64,000 bases of DNA, from contig JAOTOL010001236.1 in assembly GCA_034440575.1 (NCBI GenBank), positions 310,001 to 374,000 of the forward strand. The letters are read 5' to 3'. How positions within the stretch are numbered: the first letter of the stretch is position 1; the number at the start of each line of letters is the position of its first letter. Below the pieces are notes generated by a model, which was given only the letters and a program-made list of their open reading frames with translations, was not told the DNA's origin and made no database searches. Source of the stretch: Imbricaverruca yamaguchii (taxonomy: Eukaryota; Arthropoda; Thecostraca; Neoverrucidae). This document shows positions 1 to 11,864 of this stretch, in pieces. A program made the position numbers and the translations under genes.

Positions 1-930
1 GCGGATGATTTGAAGGTCTTTAGAGCAATAACAGGTCAGGATGAGCATATCTCGCTGCAAAAAGACTTAGACGAACTTGTGAAGTGGTCCGAAGAATGGC
101 AAATGAAATTTAACTTTGATAAGTGCAAAATCATGCATGTAGGTAAGCAGCATATGAAGGCTCCATACTTGATGGGTGGCCAAGTGCTATCAGTGACTCA
201 ACAGGAGAAGGATTTAGGTGTTATTCTAAACACAAAACTGGGGGCATCAGAACAGACCAAGGAAGCCAGGAAGAAGGCACTGAGAATGCTCGGGGCAATA
301 AATGGGAATGTATCATACAGAAGTGAGGAAGTGATCAGGAAGCTTTACTGTGCATACGTCAGGCCACCTTTGGAATACTGCATCCAAACTTGGTCTCCTA
401 GCTAGGAAAAAGATTGTTGGCTTTTGGAGAGAGTACAAAAGAGGGCTACAAAAATGGTTAATGGCATAAGCAACCTGGCATATGAGGAAAGATTGAAGAA
501 ATTGAATATGTTTTCACTTAGATATAGAAGGCTGAGAGGAGATCTCATCGAGGTCTTTAAATTTGTCAATGGTCTGGAGAGGGGATACCTTGGGGAAATG
601 TTTGAATTTAACAGAAATGATGCAATTAGAGGTCATAAATTCAAAATTAAAGTTAACCACAGCAGAACAAGGTTAAGGCAAACTTTCTTCACCAACAGGG
701 TAGTGGAACACTGGAACCAGCTGCCAGAAAACATCGTCAGTAGCAGCACATTGAACATCTTTAAAAACAGCATAGACAATCATTATAAGAATATAGGGCT
801 TGCTTTTCAGTATTACAGGGAGGGCTGATTAACAGTTTTGGTGTGCAACTGGTTCAGTGTACAGAGTGCAACCAAGAAGGGCCCTTGTGGCTCATAGTTG
901 CACTAATCTTTTATGTCTTTATGTCTTTAT
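1..930 (+). mobile_element. CR1-like family A retrotransposon, 3' fragment (copy 1)
   Basis: This is the C-terminal part of a reverse transcriptase ORF plus the 3' UTR of a non-LTR retrotransposon, cut by the window edge. It aligns base for base with 24,931-25,860 of the fuller copy, with about a dozen differences by eye. It begins at the catalytic FADD motif and reads through the thumb and C-terminal region (for example LRRLRGDLIEVFKFVNG) to a stop at 826-828. An in-frame TAG at 403-405, where the sister copy has a Tyr codon, breaks the frame. The 3' end is a run of about three 8-bp units (CTTTATGT), as CR1-clade elements end in short tandem repeats rather than poly(A). Confidence 0.88.
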
Positions 931-1946
931 GTCCAAATTGTTGCAACGTTAACCGAAAAAGTATGTTTTACCAACACAAATTTCCGAAAATCACTGCTCA
1001 CAGTATGTCCATTACACTTCCAACCATTGCATTACAAAATCGGAGAAATCAGAAATTACCTTAAGCTGTAAATTTACCGAAAAGTGTGCCAACCCCTCAT
1101 CCAAATGTAACATTGGGTGCCCCAATCCTGGGCAGAGAAAGCAAAGACCAGTAGAATACAAATAAAAATAAAAGCAAACTAATCCAACTCTTCTGGAAAA
1201 CAAATATCGTAGTTATGTGGTATTAACATAGAAACCATGATCACAAATCAGAAGAAAAAAAACATGGACTGGACTTGTTGAAGCGTACCTACCAACTTCT
1301 TCATCTACAGTTTCTTTGGACTTAAATAAGTGCAAAATCGTTTTAAAACCACATTAAATATCAGCAAGTTGTTTGATAACCACATCAATCTGCACATATA
1401 TGAAAAGGTATGAAGTACAAAAAACGAATCAGATCGACGTCACATGAGTTTGGCCACCGAGTTCAACACTGCGCGCAATTGCACAACTGTCTTACATCTG
1501 CCATATTTGTCGATCGCAACCACAAATTGAACTTTAGACTCTGTGATTTATTGTAGGTCAGCATATTATCGTTTGATGCTACAAATTTGGATCTTCTGAA
1601 GAACGGCCATCTCCTTTATTTGGTGATGAGGTTTGACCTTGTATAACTACTCTTGTAAGCAACGGCTTGGTACCTGCTTTCGTCAAGAATAGAAATTATA
1701 AGAGTGTGCATGCGGCTTCTTGCTCACTTTTTCTTTCCTGGCATCATAAGCTGCCAGATACTTGGGTATTATTGGCTTTGATTCCCATAGTATTATTGAA
1801 TATATTCACATTGTCATTGGGCATACAGGTGGGTAGGTAGGTGCCTAGGTAAATAGCAAGCTTATGGTGTGATTGCTTGGCTCTGAATATAAATAGTCTG
1901 TATAACGTCCACCTCAATGATAACTGATTGTTGATGACTGGATTAT
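931..1946. other. no recognisable gene
   Basis: About 1 kb of AT-rich sequence. No ORF resembles a known protein and no strong repeat was seen. Confidence 0.5.
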
Positions 1947-2067
1947 GACATTGGGTGAGACGAAATGTACGACCCTCAATATACCAGGAGGTGCGAGTCT
2001 ACATCAAAAGTAACGTTCCCTAACGTTACTTTTCGTGTGAACTCCTCATTTCGTCTCACGCAATGTC
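1947..2067. mobile_element. 121-bp MITE-like inverted-repeat element
   Basis: The ends are 21-bp inverted repeats with one mismatch (1947-1967, GACATTGGGTGAGACGAAAT..., against 2047-2067). In the centre is a perfect 12-bp hairpin (2006-2017 and 2022-2033, AAAAGTAACGTT with loop CCCT). The compact structure suggests a miniature non-autonomous DNA element; no clear target duplication was seen. The superfamily is unknown. Confidence 0.6.
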
Positions 2068-2416
2068 TAAAGCCCAGGAGCACTTAAGAGCGATTCTTCG
2101 TTGTATTAGACTGGATTATGTGCACGTTTGACACTGACCAGAAATATAGAATACAATTAATCCATTTCAGGTTCCATATGCATGTGCTTTTGCTACTGGT
2201 AATGTGTGCAAGCATAATGGCAATGCAATTACTGTCTAGTGGCTTTGCTAATTTTTTTTTATACCATCTGGTTTAGTATGCGCCAACATCACATAATCTC
2301 AACTTCTATGATGTATGCGATGCTTGCGAAGTGGAAGGATATCCAACTTGTTTGTTCTTTCCATACAGTCTGCCGCCAGGCGTTGAGAAGGAAACACGTG
2401 TTTGGTGGGGCTACTA
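2068..2416. other. no recognisable gene
   Basis: Short AT-rich spacer between the MITE-like element and the 5' end of CR1-B. Nothing identifiable. The word ACTGGATTATG occurs both just left of the MITE (about 1937) and at about 2110. Confidence 0.4.
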
Positions 2417-2604
2417 CATACGAGCTAAGTGTTGCGGAAAAGGACGGTGTACTGGGATAAATTGTGTATAGATATTTAGCGGTTGCTTCTGAGCGTATAT
2501 TTCAACAGTTTTTATCAAATAAGTATTTTTGACCAGCAAATTAGGCTATATTAACCCAGGGAGGCTGCCCAGCGCCATTTTGTTAAGTTCTAAGGGTGTT
2601 GGCT

Positions 2605-3000
2605 GTGTCAATTTGGTGTTTAAGTTTAAGATAGATTTTAAGACTAAGATAGTAGGCATAGCATTACACTAGGTATATCTTCATATCCTAGTGTAACTGC
2701 AGGATTGTTGGGTGTTGTGGACGGGTACTACAGTGTTTGATTCAGTGGTGTATATTTGTGTGGTGTGAGCTCTGTAGTGTGTAATTCTAGAGTGTATAAT
2801 TCTATAGTGTAGGCTTCTGTAGTGAATAAGTTTGTGGCAAATTGGTGTGCAAGTTTAAGATAGATTTTAGGACTAAAATAGTGGGCATAAATTACAGTAG
2901 GTATCTTCATATCTAGTGTAATTATACGGGATTATAGTGTATTGTAGATACTTATAGGCTATATTACTGTATTACTGTAGATATATTACAGTAGATACTT
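2605..3000 (+). repeat. tandemly duplicated 5' UTR unit of CR1-B
   Basis: Two diverged direct copies start at about 2605 and 2834 (period about 229 bp). Both contain TTTAAGATAGATTTTA followed by an 'ACTAAGATAGTAGGCATA'-like block and a TCTTCATATC block. The same opening words occur in the family A 5' UTR repeats at 21,091. Tandem 5' units in non-LTR elements usually carry the internal promoter; that role here is inference. Confidence 0.6.
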
Positions 3001-3070
3001 GTAGGCTTACAAGCTTACAGTAACTAGACTTAGTACTAAGAGTAGAGAAGAAAAAAAAACAACAACAAAA

Positions 3071-3943
3071 ATGGAAGGAGACTGTGGGAATTGTAAGTGT
3101 GTGGGAATCATTGGGGACTTGAGTAAGAGGTTAGATATGTTAACGGGGGAGGTGGAGCGCTTGAAGTGTTTGGTGGCGGGACCCATCATGGGAGGTGCCA
3201 GCCAGGCAACTCGGGTGCCCGAGCGGAGGACTGATGGGAGTTCGGATGGCTTGGTCCGGGATGGTGGCAGTTGGAAGGTGGCAAGGCGCCATAGCACCCG
3301 ACTGGCGCTAAGGAAGGTGGACATGGGCGTCCCAATTAAAAATAGGTTTGATGCACTGGAGGAGAGGGAAGGTAATGATGAGAGGGACGGAGGTGGGGAT
3401 GACCAGATGGCTGAAGATAGAGATGGAGAGAGAGAGGTTTTAGTCATAGGGGATTCCAGGGTTCGGTACATGGATCGAACATTTTGTAGCAAGAACCCCA
3501 GCAGACGGATGCGTGTTTGCTACCCGGGAGCGCAGGTGAAAGATGTTAGGGATAGGCTGGAGGGAGTAATGAGGGGAAGTGGAGAGGGTGCAACGGTAAT
3601 TGTGCAGGTTGGAGTTAACGATGTAGGAAAAAATAATACAGAGGAAACAATGAAAGCCTATAGGGCTTTGATAGGTAGTTTAGCAGGAAGTAGGAAAAGA
3701 GGAGTGGTGACATCCATCCTCCCTATGGTCCATGCAAGCATGGAGTGGTATTCGAGGGCCATTGGGCTCAATACCAGGGTGGCCAACATTTGTAAGGAGC
3801 TTGGGGTGCAGTTCTTGGATTTGTGGGGGAGTTTTGGGGGAGGACGGAGATGTTTGCTTTAGATGGATTACATCTGAGCAAGAGAGGAGTGGAATTGCTC
3901 AGCAATAGGTATGAGGAGGCTCTCAACAGGAAACAGGGAAACT
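3071..3943 (+). pseudogene. CR1-B ORF1: SGNH/esterase-type protein, frameshifted near its end
   Basis: ORF1 proteins of CR1/L2 elements bind RNA and often carry an esterase-like SGNH domain. Translation starts at ATG 3071. The N-terminus is Cys-containing with a short heptad-like stretch (LTGEVERLKCLV). The SGNH blocks are visible: VLVIGDSRVRYMD with the nucleophile-type Ser near residue 130, and VIVQVGVNDVG (GxND). The last block, DGLHLSKRGVELL with the catalytic-type Asp/His, sits in another frame after a break between about 3835 and 3860, so the primary frame stops early at 3860-3862. With the break the protein reads on to a stop at 3943. The break could be a mutation or a base-calling error. 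Confidence 0.78.
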
Positions 3944-4013
3944 AGGCAGGACATGGGGGGATGTAGCTGATAAAGAGAGAAGCATAGCAAGCAATGGAAG
4001 GAATAATTTATCA

Positions 4014-6786
4014 TGTTTTTATGTCAATGCCAGAAGTGTTAGGAACAAAATTGGGGAACTGCATGCATATATGTTGTCTGAACAGCTAGATTTGGTGTGC
4101 ATAACAGAAGCATGGGTTAACGAAAGCATGTTTGGAGACAACTTGCAAGAATTTGAATTGACAGGCTACAACATGCATGCCTATCAAAGAGAGGCAAGGA
4201 TAGGAGGTGGCATTCTCTTGTATGTTAGGCAAGTAATGAAATGTCATTCCATAGAGGATGGAGTACATAGTGCAGGAGTAGAATCTTTGTGGTTAGATAT
4301 AATTCTGAAGAATAGAACAAAATTTAGGATTGGGGCATTCTATAGACCTCCAGACCAGAATGAAAACACTGACAGGCTGATGCAGGAAGAGATAAGTAGG
4401 AGAGTACAGGAGAGAACTATTTTGTTGGGGGATTTCAACATAGCAGGATTGGGAAACAAAACAATAGGTGTAAGCAAATCAGAAAGATGTTTCATGGCTT
4501 GTTTTGAGGACAATTTCTTCTTTCAAATGATACACGAGCCTACAAGGGAAAATAAAATATTAGATCTAGTGCTTACTAATGAGGAAAATTTTGTGCAAAA
4601 TGTTAACGTAGGAGAGACCTTTGGTAATAGTGATCACAACATTATACGCTTCTCATTATATGTTGGAAGGGTAGCAACAAACAGAACATTGATTCCGAAT
4701 TTTACAAAAGGGAATTACAGTGAGTTCAGGAGCTTCCTAAGTGAAATTAATTGGGAAGTCATATTGAATGGCTTAGATGCTTATGAAATGTGGACAATGA
4801 TAAAAGATAAGCTATTTCAGGGTCAGGATAGGTTCATTCCCAGTAGGCAAATTAGATCAAACAGGGTTAAGCACCCTTTGTGGCTGACTAGGGAAGTTAA
4901 GCAATTACTGGACTCAAAGAAACGCATTCAGGAAACTAAAAGATACTAACTCTGGGTTAAACCTAGAATCATATAGAATTGCTAGAAATAAAGTTAGGAG
5001 GTGTGTTAGAGCATCTAAAAGACTTGCTGAAATCAACTTTGCTCGAGAATGTTCAGCAGGTAATGCTAAGGGATTCTTTAGCTTCTATAAATTTAAGGCT
5101 AAAAAGTGTAGTGTAGGACCACTGGAGGTAGATGGGGAAATAGTGGTTGATGATTGCGACATTGTGGAATCCCTAAGCAAGCAATTCTCATCAGTCTTCA
5201 CTAAAGATAATTCTGGTACAATAGGAACATCTGTAGGCCATGCCATGGCAGGTGATATGCTGGAGGATCTTACAATAACTACAGAAGCCGTAGAGAAGCA
5301 GTTGCAGAATATAAAACCTAATAAAGCTTCCGGACCAGATGAAATATATGCTAGGATCTTAGTAGAGTGTGCTAAAGCTTTAGCAACTCCCCTAGGTATC
5401 ATTTTCAGGCGATCTATGGAGTATTCAGAAGTACCTGAAGATTGGAGAAATGCAAGTGTAGTACCAATTTTCAAAAAGGGAAATAGGAAGAGTGTAGGAA
5501 ACTACAGGCCAGTCAGTTTGACCTCATTAGTTTGCAAAGTACTAGAAAAGCTGGTTAAACAGAATGTTCAGATTCATCTTGATAGGCACAACCTTTTAAG
5601 GGATACTCAACATGGATTTCGATCTCAAAGGTCTTGTTTAACTAACCTATTGGAGTTCATTGAGTATGTTACCAAAGAAGTAGACAATGAAAGCAGGATG
5701 GATGTTGTGTACTTGGACTTTAGCAAAGCTTTTGATAAAGTTCCACATGGAAGGTTAATTCATCAATTACAACAACATGGGATTGTAGGAAAAGTTCTAC
5801 ATTGGATTGAAGCATGGTTGCAGGGAAGGAAACAAAGGGTAGTATTGAATGGATGTAAATCTGGTTGGAAAGATGTTCTGAGTGGAGTGCCACAGGGCTC
5901 TGTTCTAGGGCCCCTCCTCTTTATCATCTTTGTGAACAACATTGAAGTAGGGCTGAGGAATAGAGTGTTCAAATTTGCTGATGACATCAAGCTGGTAGGA
6001 GTGGCTAACAGCAGAGATCAATCTAGTAATATTCAACTAGATTTGGACGACCTAAAAGAGTGGGCTGATCAATGGCAGATGACTTTCAACTATGATAAGT
6101 GTAAGGTTATGCATATAGGGTCTGCAGGCGAGACATTCAGTTATAAAATGGGAGGGAGGGAACTGGATGTTATTGAAGAGGAAAGGGACTTAGGTGTGTT
6201 GGTCTCAAAAGACCTTAAAGCAGAAAAACAATGTATCTCAGCTAGAAATAGGGCACTCAGAATGCTGGGACTCATTAATAGAAGTGTGAAATATAAGAGC
6301 AGGGAAGTCATGAAAAAGCTGTACTTAGCATATGTGCGGCCCCACTTGGAGTACTCTGTACAAGCATGGAGCCCCTACCTAGAAAAGGATATAGATATGT
6401 TAGAAAGAGTCCAGCGCAAAGCCACTAGACTCGTCAGTGGATTAAGTAACTTAGAATATGGAGAAAGGCTTAATGCATTAGATATGTACTCACTCAAGTA
6501 TAGGAGATTAAGGGGAGACATGATTGAAATGTACAAAATTGTTAGAGGGCTAGATCAGGTCAATTTGAATGATGCTCTGCAGTTTAGAGTATCCCATAGG
6601 GGTCATCAATTCAGGTTAGACAAAATGAGGTGCAGGACAGTTAAACGACAACAGGTCTTCAGTCAAAGGGTTGTTGACCAATGGAATAGGCTGCCTGCTG
6701 ATGCAGTGGGGAGTCCCTCATTGAATGTCTTTAAAAGTAGGGTGGATAATTTTTTTAGACAGGAAAATGTTGTTTTTGAATTCTAA
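4014..6786 (+). pseudogene. CR1-B ORF2: endonuclease-reverse transcriptase, one frameshift
   Basis: ORF2 nicks target DNA and primes reverse transcription from it. The AP-type endonuclease half (about 4014-4949) shows FYVNARSVRNK, CITEAW, GAFYRPP, LLGDFNIAG and SDHNIIRF. The RT half (5143-6786) shows VVYLDFSKAFDKVPHGRL, GVPQGSVLGPLLFIIFVNN and the catalytic FADD at about 5978. The two halves are in different frames. The RT frame is open upstream to about 4921, so a single-base slip near 4915-4925 explains the split. The start codon is uncertain; the conserved endonuclease sequence begins before the first ATG in frame. Confidence 0.85.
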
Positions 6787-7110
6787 CTTGTGATGCATGG
6801 GATATTGAGTATTTTCACTAGCTATATAGGGTATAACATTATGCTAATATTATGTTGTACTATATGGGGTGTACCTAGCAGTGGATTTGGCAACTTCCTT
6901 TGCGATGTCATACTGATGAGATTGGCTGTGGTGGCACAGGTGGAGGGATTGCATGGGTTTGGAATTGATAGGTGTGAACATGTACTTTCTAATATCTTCT
7001 AGACAGGCTTGACCCAGATGGGCCCTTGTGGCCCTTATTAAGCCTTAACACTTTATGACTTTATGACTTTATGACTTTACAATGTTAAATTTTGCAGCAA
7101 GAAGTGGATA

Positions 7111-7559
7111 AGGTCTGTTCCTGGTCCTTCTCCAAAAGAGAGTACAACAACTTGGAGCAACTTGGAGTAGTTCGGAGCAGGCTCTGTAAAAGAGAGTGCT
7201 GGAACGTCTGGAGTAACTTGGAGTAAAAATTCAGGTGTTAGTGCTTGTATTATGGTTGCATATATGACGCAGATATTCAAAACTTGTTGACGAAGATTCC
7301 CCAAAGCGCATTACAAATGTAACATCAGCGCCACATTTGTGCTACTCCAAGCTGCTCCAAGCTGCCCCTGCTCTCGGCCGGAGTAAGTTGGAGTAGATAG
7401 GAGCTACTCCGTTCTGCTCCAAAAACGCACGGGAACACGGGCCTACTCCAAGTTAGTTTGTTAGTTGGGTTTTATGGCGCATCAACTGCAGTGGTTATAC
7501 AGCGCCGATCCTACTCCAAGTTGCTCGGAGCAGCTTGGAGCAAGGTCAGGAACAGGCTC
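7111..7559. mobile_element. 449-bp non-autonomous DNA transposon with ATA target duplication
   Basis: The left end reads AGGTCTGTTCCTGGTCC and the reverse complement of the right end GAGCCTGTTCCTGACC. Both sides are flanked by ATA (7108-7110 and 7560-7562). Inside are many subterminal copies of CTTGGAGTAG/CTTGGAGCAG words in both orientations. The ends and the ATA duplication match the much larger transposon at 10,899-27,651, so I read this as a deletion derivative or MITE of a related family. It has no coding capacity. Confidence 0.68.
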
Positions 7560-7562
7560 ATA

Positions 7563-7950
7563 GTCAATCCACTATCCAATCCAAATCTTTTCCATTTCAT
7601 TACAAAGTGTGTTGGTTGACATCAACTAAGTATTCTAAGTAGCATGGTGATTTTATTTTTTTCCTTTAGCTTTCTTTTCAGCATAAATATAGCAGTGGTT
7701 ATTGGGGGGCCCAAATCAACACTGGGGGCGCCAAGATCAACATTGGTGGGGCCATGGCCCCCACAAAAGGATACAAATCGACGACCCTGCCCAGGGCGAT
7801 TTTTGGCCTTGTACATATCACCTTGCTGAATACCATCAGTCGCTTATATTCAGAGCCTCGTATCCAAGGCGATATATACGAGATGACGTCATCCCTACTG
7901 TCTACGAACACCCCCACCTCCAATCAGACACACACGCCCACACCTATATA
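7563..7950. other. no recognisable gene
   Basis: Contains a short direct repeat (AATCAACACTGGGGGCGCC and AAGATCAACATTGGTGGGGC at 7712-7755). Open frames here overlap on both strands and look like chance. Confidence 0.4.
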
Positions 7951-10500
7951 ACAGCAGATTTGCACTTACAGAACTACAATTAGCCATCACACAGACAGGA
8001 AACACGAGTGTAGGACCAGACAACATTCACTATGCCTTCTTCAAACACTTACCAATCTCAGCACTCCAAACATTGCTCGACACTTACAACACCGCATGAA
8101 CCACACATGCATACCCACAATCATGGTTACACGCTTCTCTCATACCTATACCCAAACCAAACACGGACTCAACTTTCTGCACTTCCTATCGCCCTATCGC
8201 CCTCACCAGCTGCTTTCACAAACTATTCGAACGTCTTGTCAAAAAACGCCTTCTCTATATCATGAAAACACAAAAACTAATCTCTCCTTTTCAATCGGGT
8301 TTTATTCCTAATCGCCCATGCCTAGATAGCCTCACATACCTTGTCACAAGCTTCCAGGAAGCGGCGGCAGAGAAACGCTCCACTGTCGCCGTCTTCCTGG
8401 ACCTCAAACAAGCTTACGACACCATCAACATAACAGCACTACTACAACACCTACACAACATAGATATACAGGGCAAACTACAACACCATCTTCTATATCG
8501 CTCATTTCAAGTCAAAATTGGATCCCACATGTCGGACACAAAATTCCCCACAATCGGACTGATGCAAGGCTCCGTACTTAGGTCTAAATTCTAAATACTC
8601 TTTATCTTAGGTCTAAATTCAGTTATTCCAGACAACCTCCCGGCAAAAGTTGCAATATATGCTGACGATATAGTTATATGGACAACACACGAAACACCAC
8701 ACAACGCACTAGGAATACTGCAAACCACATTAATACAACTACGAAGCAAGCTCGCCTCCCTAAACCTACACATTGCACCACACAAATCAAAAGGTATGAT
8801 TTTCAGCTACCACAAATACACAGACTTACCACCACTAAAAGTAGACCACACTCCCATCCCATTCGTCACCACAACAAAATTTCCAGGCATCACTTTGGAC
8901 TCAAAACACACTTTCCGTCCACATATCTTAGACATCCAAAAGGGCGCATCAAAAATAATAAATACCCTTCGAGCACTATCCGGAAGAGACTGGGGATCCC
9001 ACAGAAACACACTCTTAGCTCTTTACAAATAAATCGTTCGGCCAATTTTGGAATACGGATCCTCACTCTTCGAAAATGCGACTAAATCAAGCCCCAAAAT
9101 TATAGATTCTCTACAACGCCAATCTTTACAAATAGCCACAGGAGCATACACCACTTCGCCTTCTTTCGCTCTTCACGAATATAACCACATACCAGAACTG
9201 AAGCACAGACGCACAGAAACACTATTAGGATATCACTACAAAACCCAACTCATCGCACCACACCCATGCACCCAAGCATTAAAACTTCGCACCAAACGCA
9301 AACACCAACTCCTGAACGCAACACGACTCAAAACTACAATAGGCTGCCGCATCCACCAACACGCAAATAGATTATACATCACACTCCCCACAGCAAAAGC
9401 ACTCCCACCACTCACTGCATGGTGGAAACACCAATCACCCAAAACACACCTCCTCATAGACAAGCCAAAGCACACCTACACAGACGCAGAAATACACCAA
9501 CTATTCCTCCACTTCAAAGCTCAACATCCAAACCACATCATCTACACGGACGGGTCAAAATCACACACAGAGCAGACGGGCACAGCGGCGGTGCTGTACC
9601 CCAACGCAGCACCGCCGCGGGTCATCCTTCGTGCCCGTCTGCATGACACAGCATCCACATACACAGCATAATTATTCGCAATCTTCTCGGCATACTGCAC
9701 CATCTACAACACTAAAATTGAACACATCATAGCCACAGACGCAAAATCAGCATTACAGAGCATAACACGCCACACCAAATGCAAAGACACCCTCATACGC
9801 AAAATACTACACATACACAAACAACTCACTCTGCCACAAAAAACCAACACTACTCTGGATCCCAAGTCACACAAACGTACACGGCAACGAACACGCAGAC
9901 ACCGAAGCCAACATAGCCACAACACTACAACAAACCACACCCTGCCCACTTTCACAATCAAACTACTACCCCACACTACGCCAGGCAATCAACAAAGACA
10001 TTCAACAAACATGGGACACAGCAATCACGCAACAACACGAAATACACCCAAAACAGGAACTCTGGCACACCATGAACCAAAACACTAGACAAAAAGAACG
10101 CACAATAACACGATTACGTCTCGGACACACTGCACTCGCGCACTCCTACCTCTTACGGCAACTCCCACGACCACAATGCACATCATGTCAACGAACACTC
10201 ACATTTAAACACATACTTATACACTGCACCAAATACAACACAGAAAGAAAACCCATCACAAATTACTGCAACATTAACAACATCCCACTGAACATCACGA
10301 CACTTCTCAATGATGAACATCCAACATTACACGAGCACCTCTTCCACTTTCTCTCTATCACGCGCCTGATCCTAGAATTATGAAGAAAAAAAATCAAGAT
10401 ACTTTTTTTCTTAATCACCAAAATGGGGGAAAAATGAAAAGCTATGTTAAAAAAAGAAAAACGGAAAATCAACAAGAAAAAGAAACAAAAAACTAATCCA
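7951..10500 (+). mobile_element. decayed non-LTR retrotransposon with RNase H (I-group-like), 5' truncated
   Basis: The RT begins near 7960 (TSVGPDNIHYAFFKHLP, then SYRPIALTSC in another frame). At 8262-8594 it continues with SPFQSGFIPNRPCLDSLTYL and VFLDLKQAYDTIN. The FADD-equivalent YADDIVIW lies at about 8660, after a break. An RNase H domain follows (IIYTDGSKSHTEQTGTAAVL at about 9535-9600). The C-terminal LRLGHTALAHSYLL plus a Cys/His knuckle (CTSC...HILIHC) lies at 10,072-10,383. Several stops and frameshifts make it inactive. The strand is very C/A-rich, unlike its neighbours. It ends in an A-rich stretch (10,384-10,500). The RNase H places it among I/R1-type groups; the exact clade is not determined. 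Confidence 0.8.
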
Positions 10501-10898
10501 CGTGATATTTACTAACACTAATGTTCTTGCAATGTAAATTCAATACTGGCGATGACCCAACCCCAGCCCTCCAACTACACCCCACCCCATGGCACCGACC
10601 GGACTGGCAAACTCTACACTTCGGCACCAGCTCAGCTTCGGCTCCTACATCATCTGCCTGTAAGACAATTCAGCTTCTACAACCTCTACGCGCCATTCTT
10701 CAAGTCACCTCAACTGTCTCACAACTCGCCTTTACAAGACAACAATAATCTTCTTCGCTTCCTCTCATCCGCACCACATTACTCCTCATACCCTTTCACC
10801 CTTAACAAACAACAACAAAATACTGACGCCACAAACGTCCCCCGGAAACAGCGGACATCACCACACGTTGGCACGCTGGCCAAACGGAGACACACATA
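10501..10898. other. C/A-rich spacer, possibly retrotransposon 3' UTR
   Basis: Composition matches the retroelement just upstream, with CAACAA-type runs near 10,800. It may be its 3' UTR. It ends exactly at the left end of the large DNA transposon. Confidence 0.35.
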
Positions 10899-10914
10899 GG
10901 GTCTGTTCCCGTGG
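10899..10914 (+). repeat. left terminal inverted repeat of the large transposon
   Basis: GGGTCTGTTCCCGTGG, preceded by ATA. Further GTGGAGGTTAGTTGAGG-type subterminal words follow within 90 bp. Confidence 0.75.
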
Positions 10915-11288
10915 CTCCACCAGAAGGAACTCAGTGGAGGTTAGTTGAGGCTAGTTGAGACCTGCCCACGGGAGCGACCGGTGGAGAAATCAGCTGACAG
11001 TGGTCTGAATTCGACGACAAAAAGCAAGTGTTTGGCGCTGTATCTGGCGCTATTGGTCAAATTGCTCCTGAAATGTTTGTCCAGATGATCGCACAATGTA
11101 TATAGTATGACTTATGATGCAAAGTCCCAAAGTTGTCTTTATTTCTAGCAATATATGTGCCCTCAGGAACTGCGGGAGAACAGATGCTCTTTTCCCCTAT
11201 AGGATGAACCAAGCAATCTCTTCCCATTCGGTTGAGCACTAGGCATCGTCTGCGAAATTTTGCGGTTGGTTACAGCCTACCTTCTTAA

Positions 11289-11465
11289 TGTACATCATAT
11301 AATCCGGTGTCTGGCTACCTGGGCCCCGAGACGCTCTTCTGCCCGATGCTGGCTTTTCTCCATCTCAACTTGCTCGACCTCGTCGATCGGGCTCGAGTGG
11401 AATCTTATTGGCGCCGCATTGCGGCAGTTGCGGCACGGAGATTGTGGCGGATCCCGCCGGTAAAG
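11289..11465 (+). other. short GC-rich open segment with F-box-like spacing
   Basis: Open from 11,289 to a TAA at 11,463-11,465. The segment LGPETLFCPMLAFLHLNLL followed by YWRRIAAVAARRLWRIP has the Leu/Trp spacing of an F-box (L...L.FL.L.DL...W..I...LW). It is more GC-rich than its surroundings. It could be an exon or a chance reading; no flanking splice sites were assigned. Confidence 0.2.
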
Positions 11466-11846
11466 TAACATCTTCCCCTTAGGACGAATGAAGATCAAGG
11501 CCACAAAAAGGATGTTATGTGGCCCGCATCTGTTACTTCGATTATTGTTCATAGTTGTAATTTCATATTTACTTTGCGAATGATGATCCTGGAATTCAGT
11601 TGATACATGCAGATGATATTCATATGAGGGAGGACGTTGTTTACGCGTAAATATATGAAACAAGTGCGCCATGATTGAGCTCCACTGAAAAATCACAATG
11701 GGGTCCGCTACACAAATTTGGTCAGCGTTGGTTTCCGATGTATAAAATCACGCTGAGTTCAAAAATACTCATATTGAATGTTGAAAATGCCGAAATCATG
11801 GAGAAAATCCACTTTCTTTAAATGCCCTCGGGGCAGTATTCACGCG

Positions 11847-11864
11847 TGACGTCACTCGATAGTA
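11847..11864 (+). promoter_or_regulatory. 18-bp promoter motif with CRE core, left gene
   Basis: TGACGTCACTCGATAGTA lies about 230 bp upstream of the putative YqaJ-gene ATG. An exact inverted copy lies at 27,330-27,347, about 100 bp upstream of the transposase ATG. TGACGTCA is the palindromic CRE/ATF site. A shared upstream motif suggests both genes are switched together. Confidence 0.6.

Larger units (their letters stand above)
2417..7083 (+). mobile_element. CR1-like family B non-LTR retrotransposon, near full length
   Basis: The order is 5' UTR with tandem units, ORF1 with an SGNH/esterase domain, ORF2 with endonuclease and reverse transcriptase, 3' UTR, and a tail of 8-bp repeats (TTTATGAC) at 7052-7083. 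ORF1-esterase plus AP-endonuclease/RT plus a short tandem-repeat tail is the known plan of the CR1/L2 group. The 5' boundary is approximate, set where similarity to the family A 5' end begins. Each ORF has one apparent frame break. A second, 5'-truncated piece of the same family lies at 26,285-26,592. Confidence 0.85.

Noticed and set aside
3007..3492. 161-codon minus-strand frame opposite CR1-B ORF1
   Set aside because: Ser/Pro/Leu-rich complement of ORF1; the plus-strand frame has the SGNH motifs.
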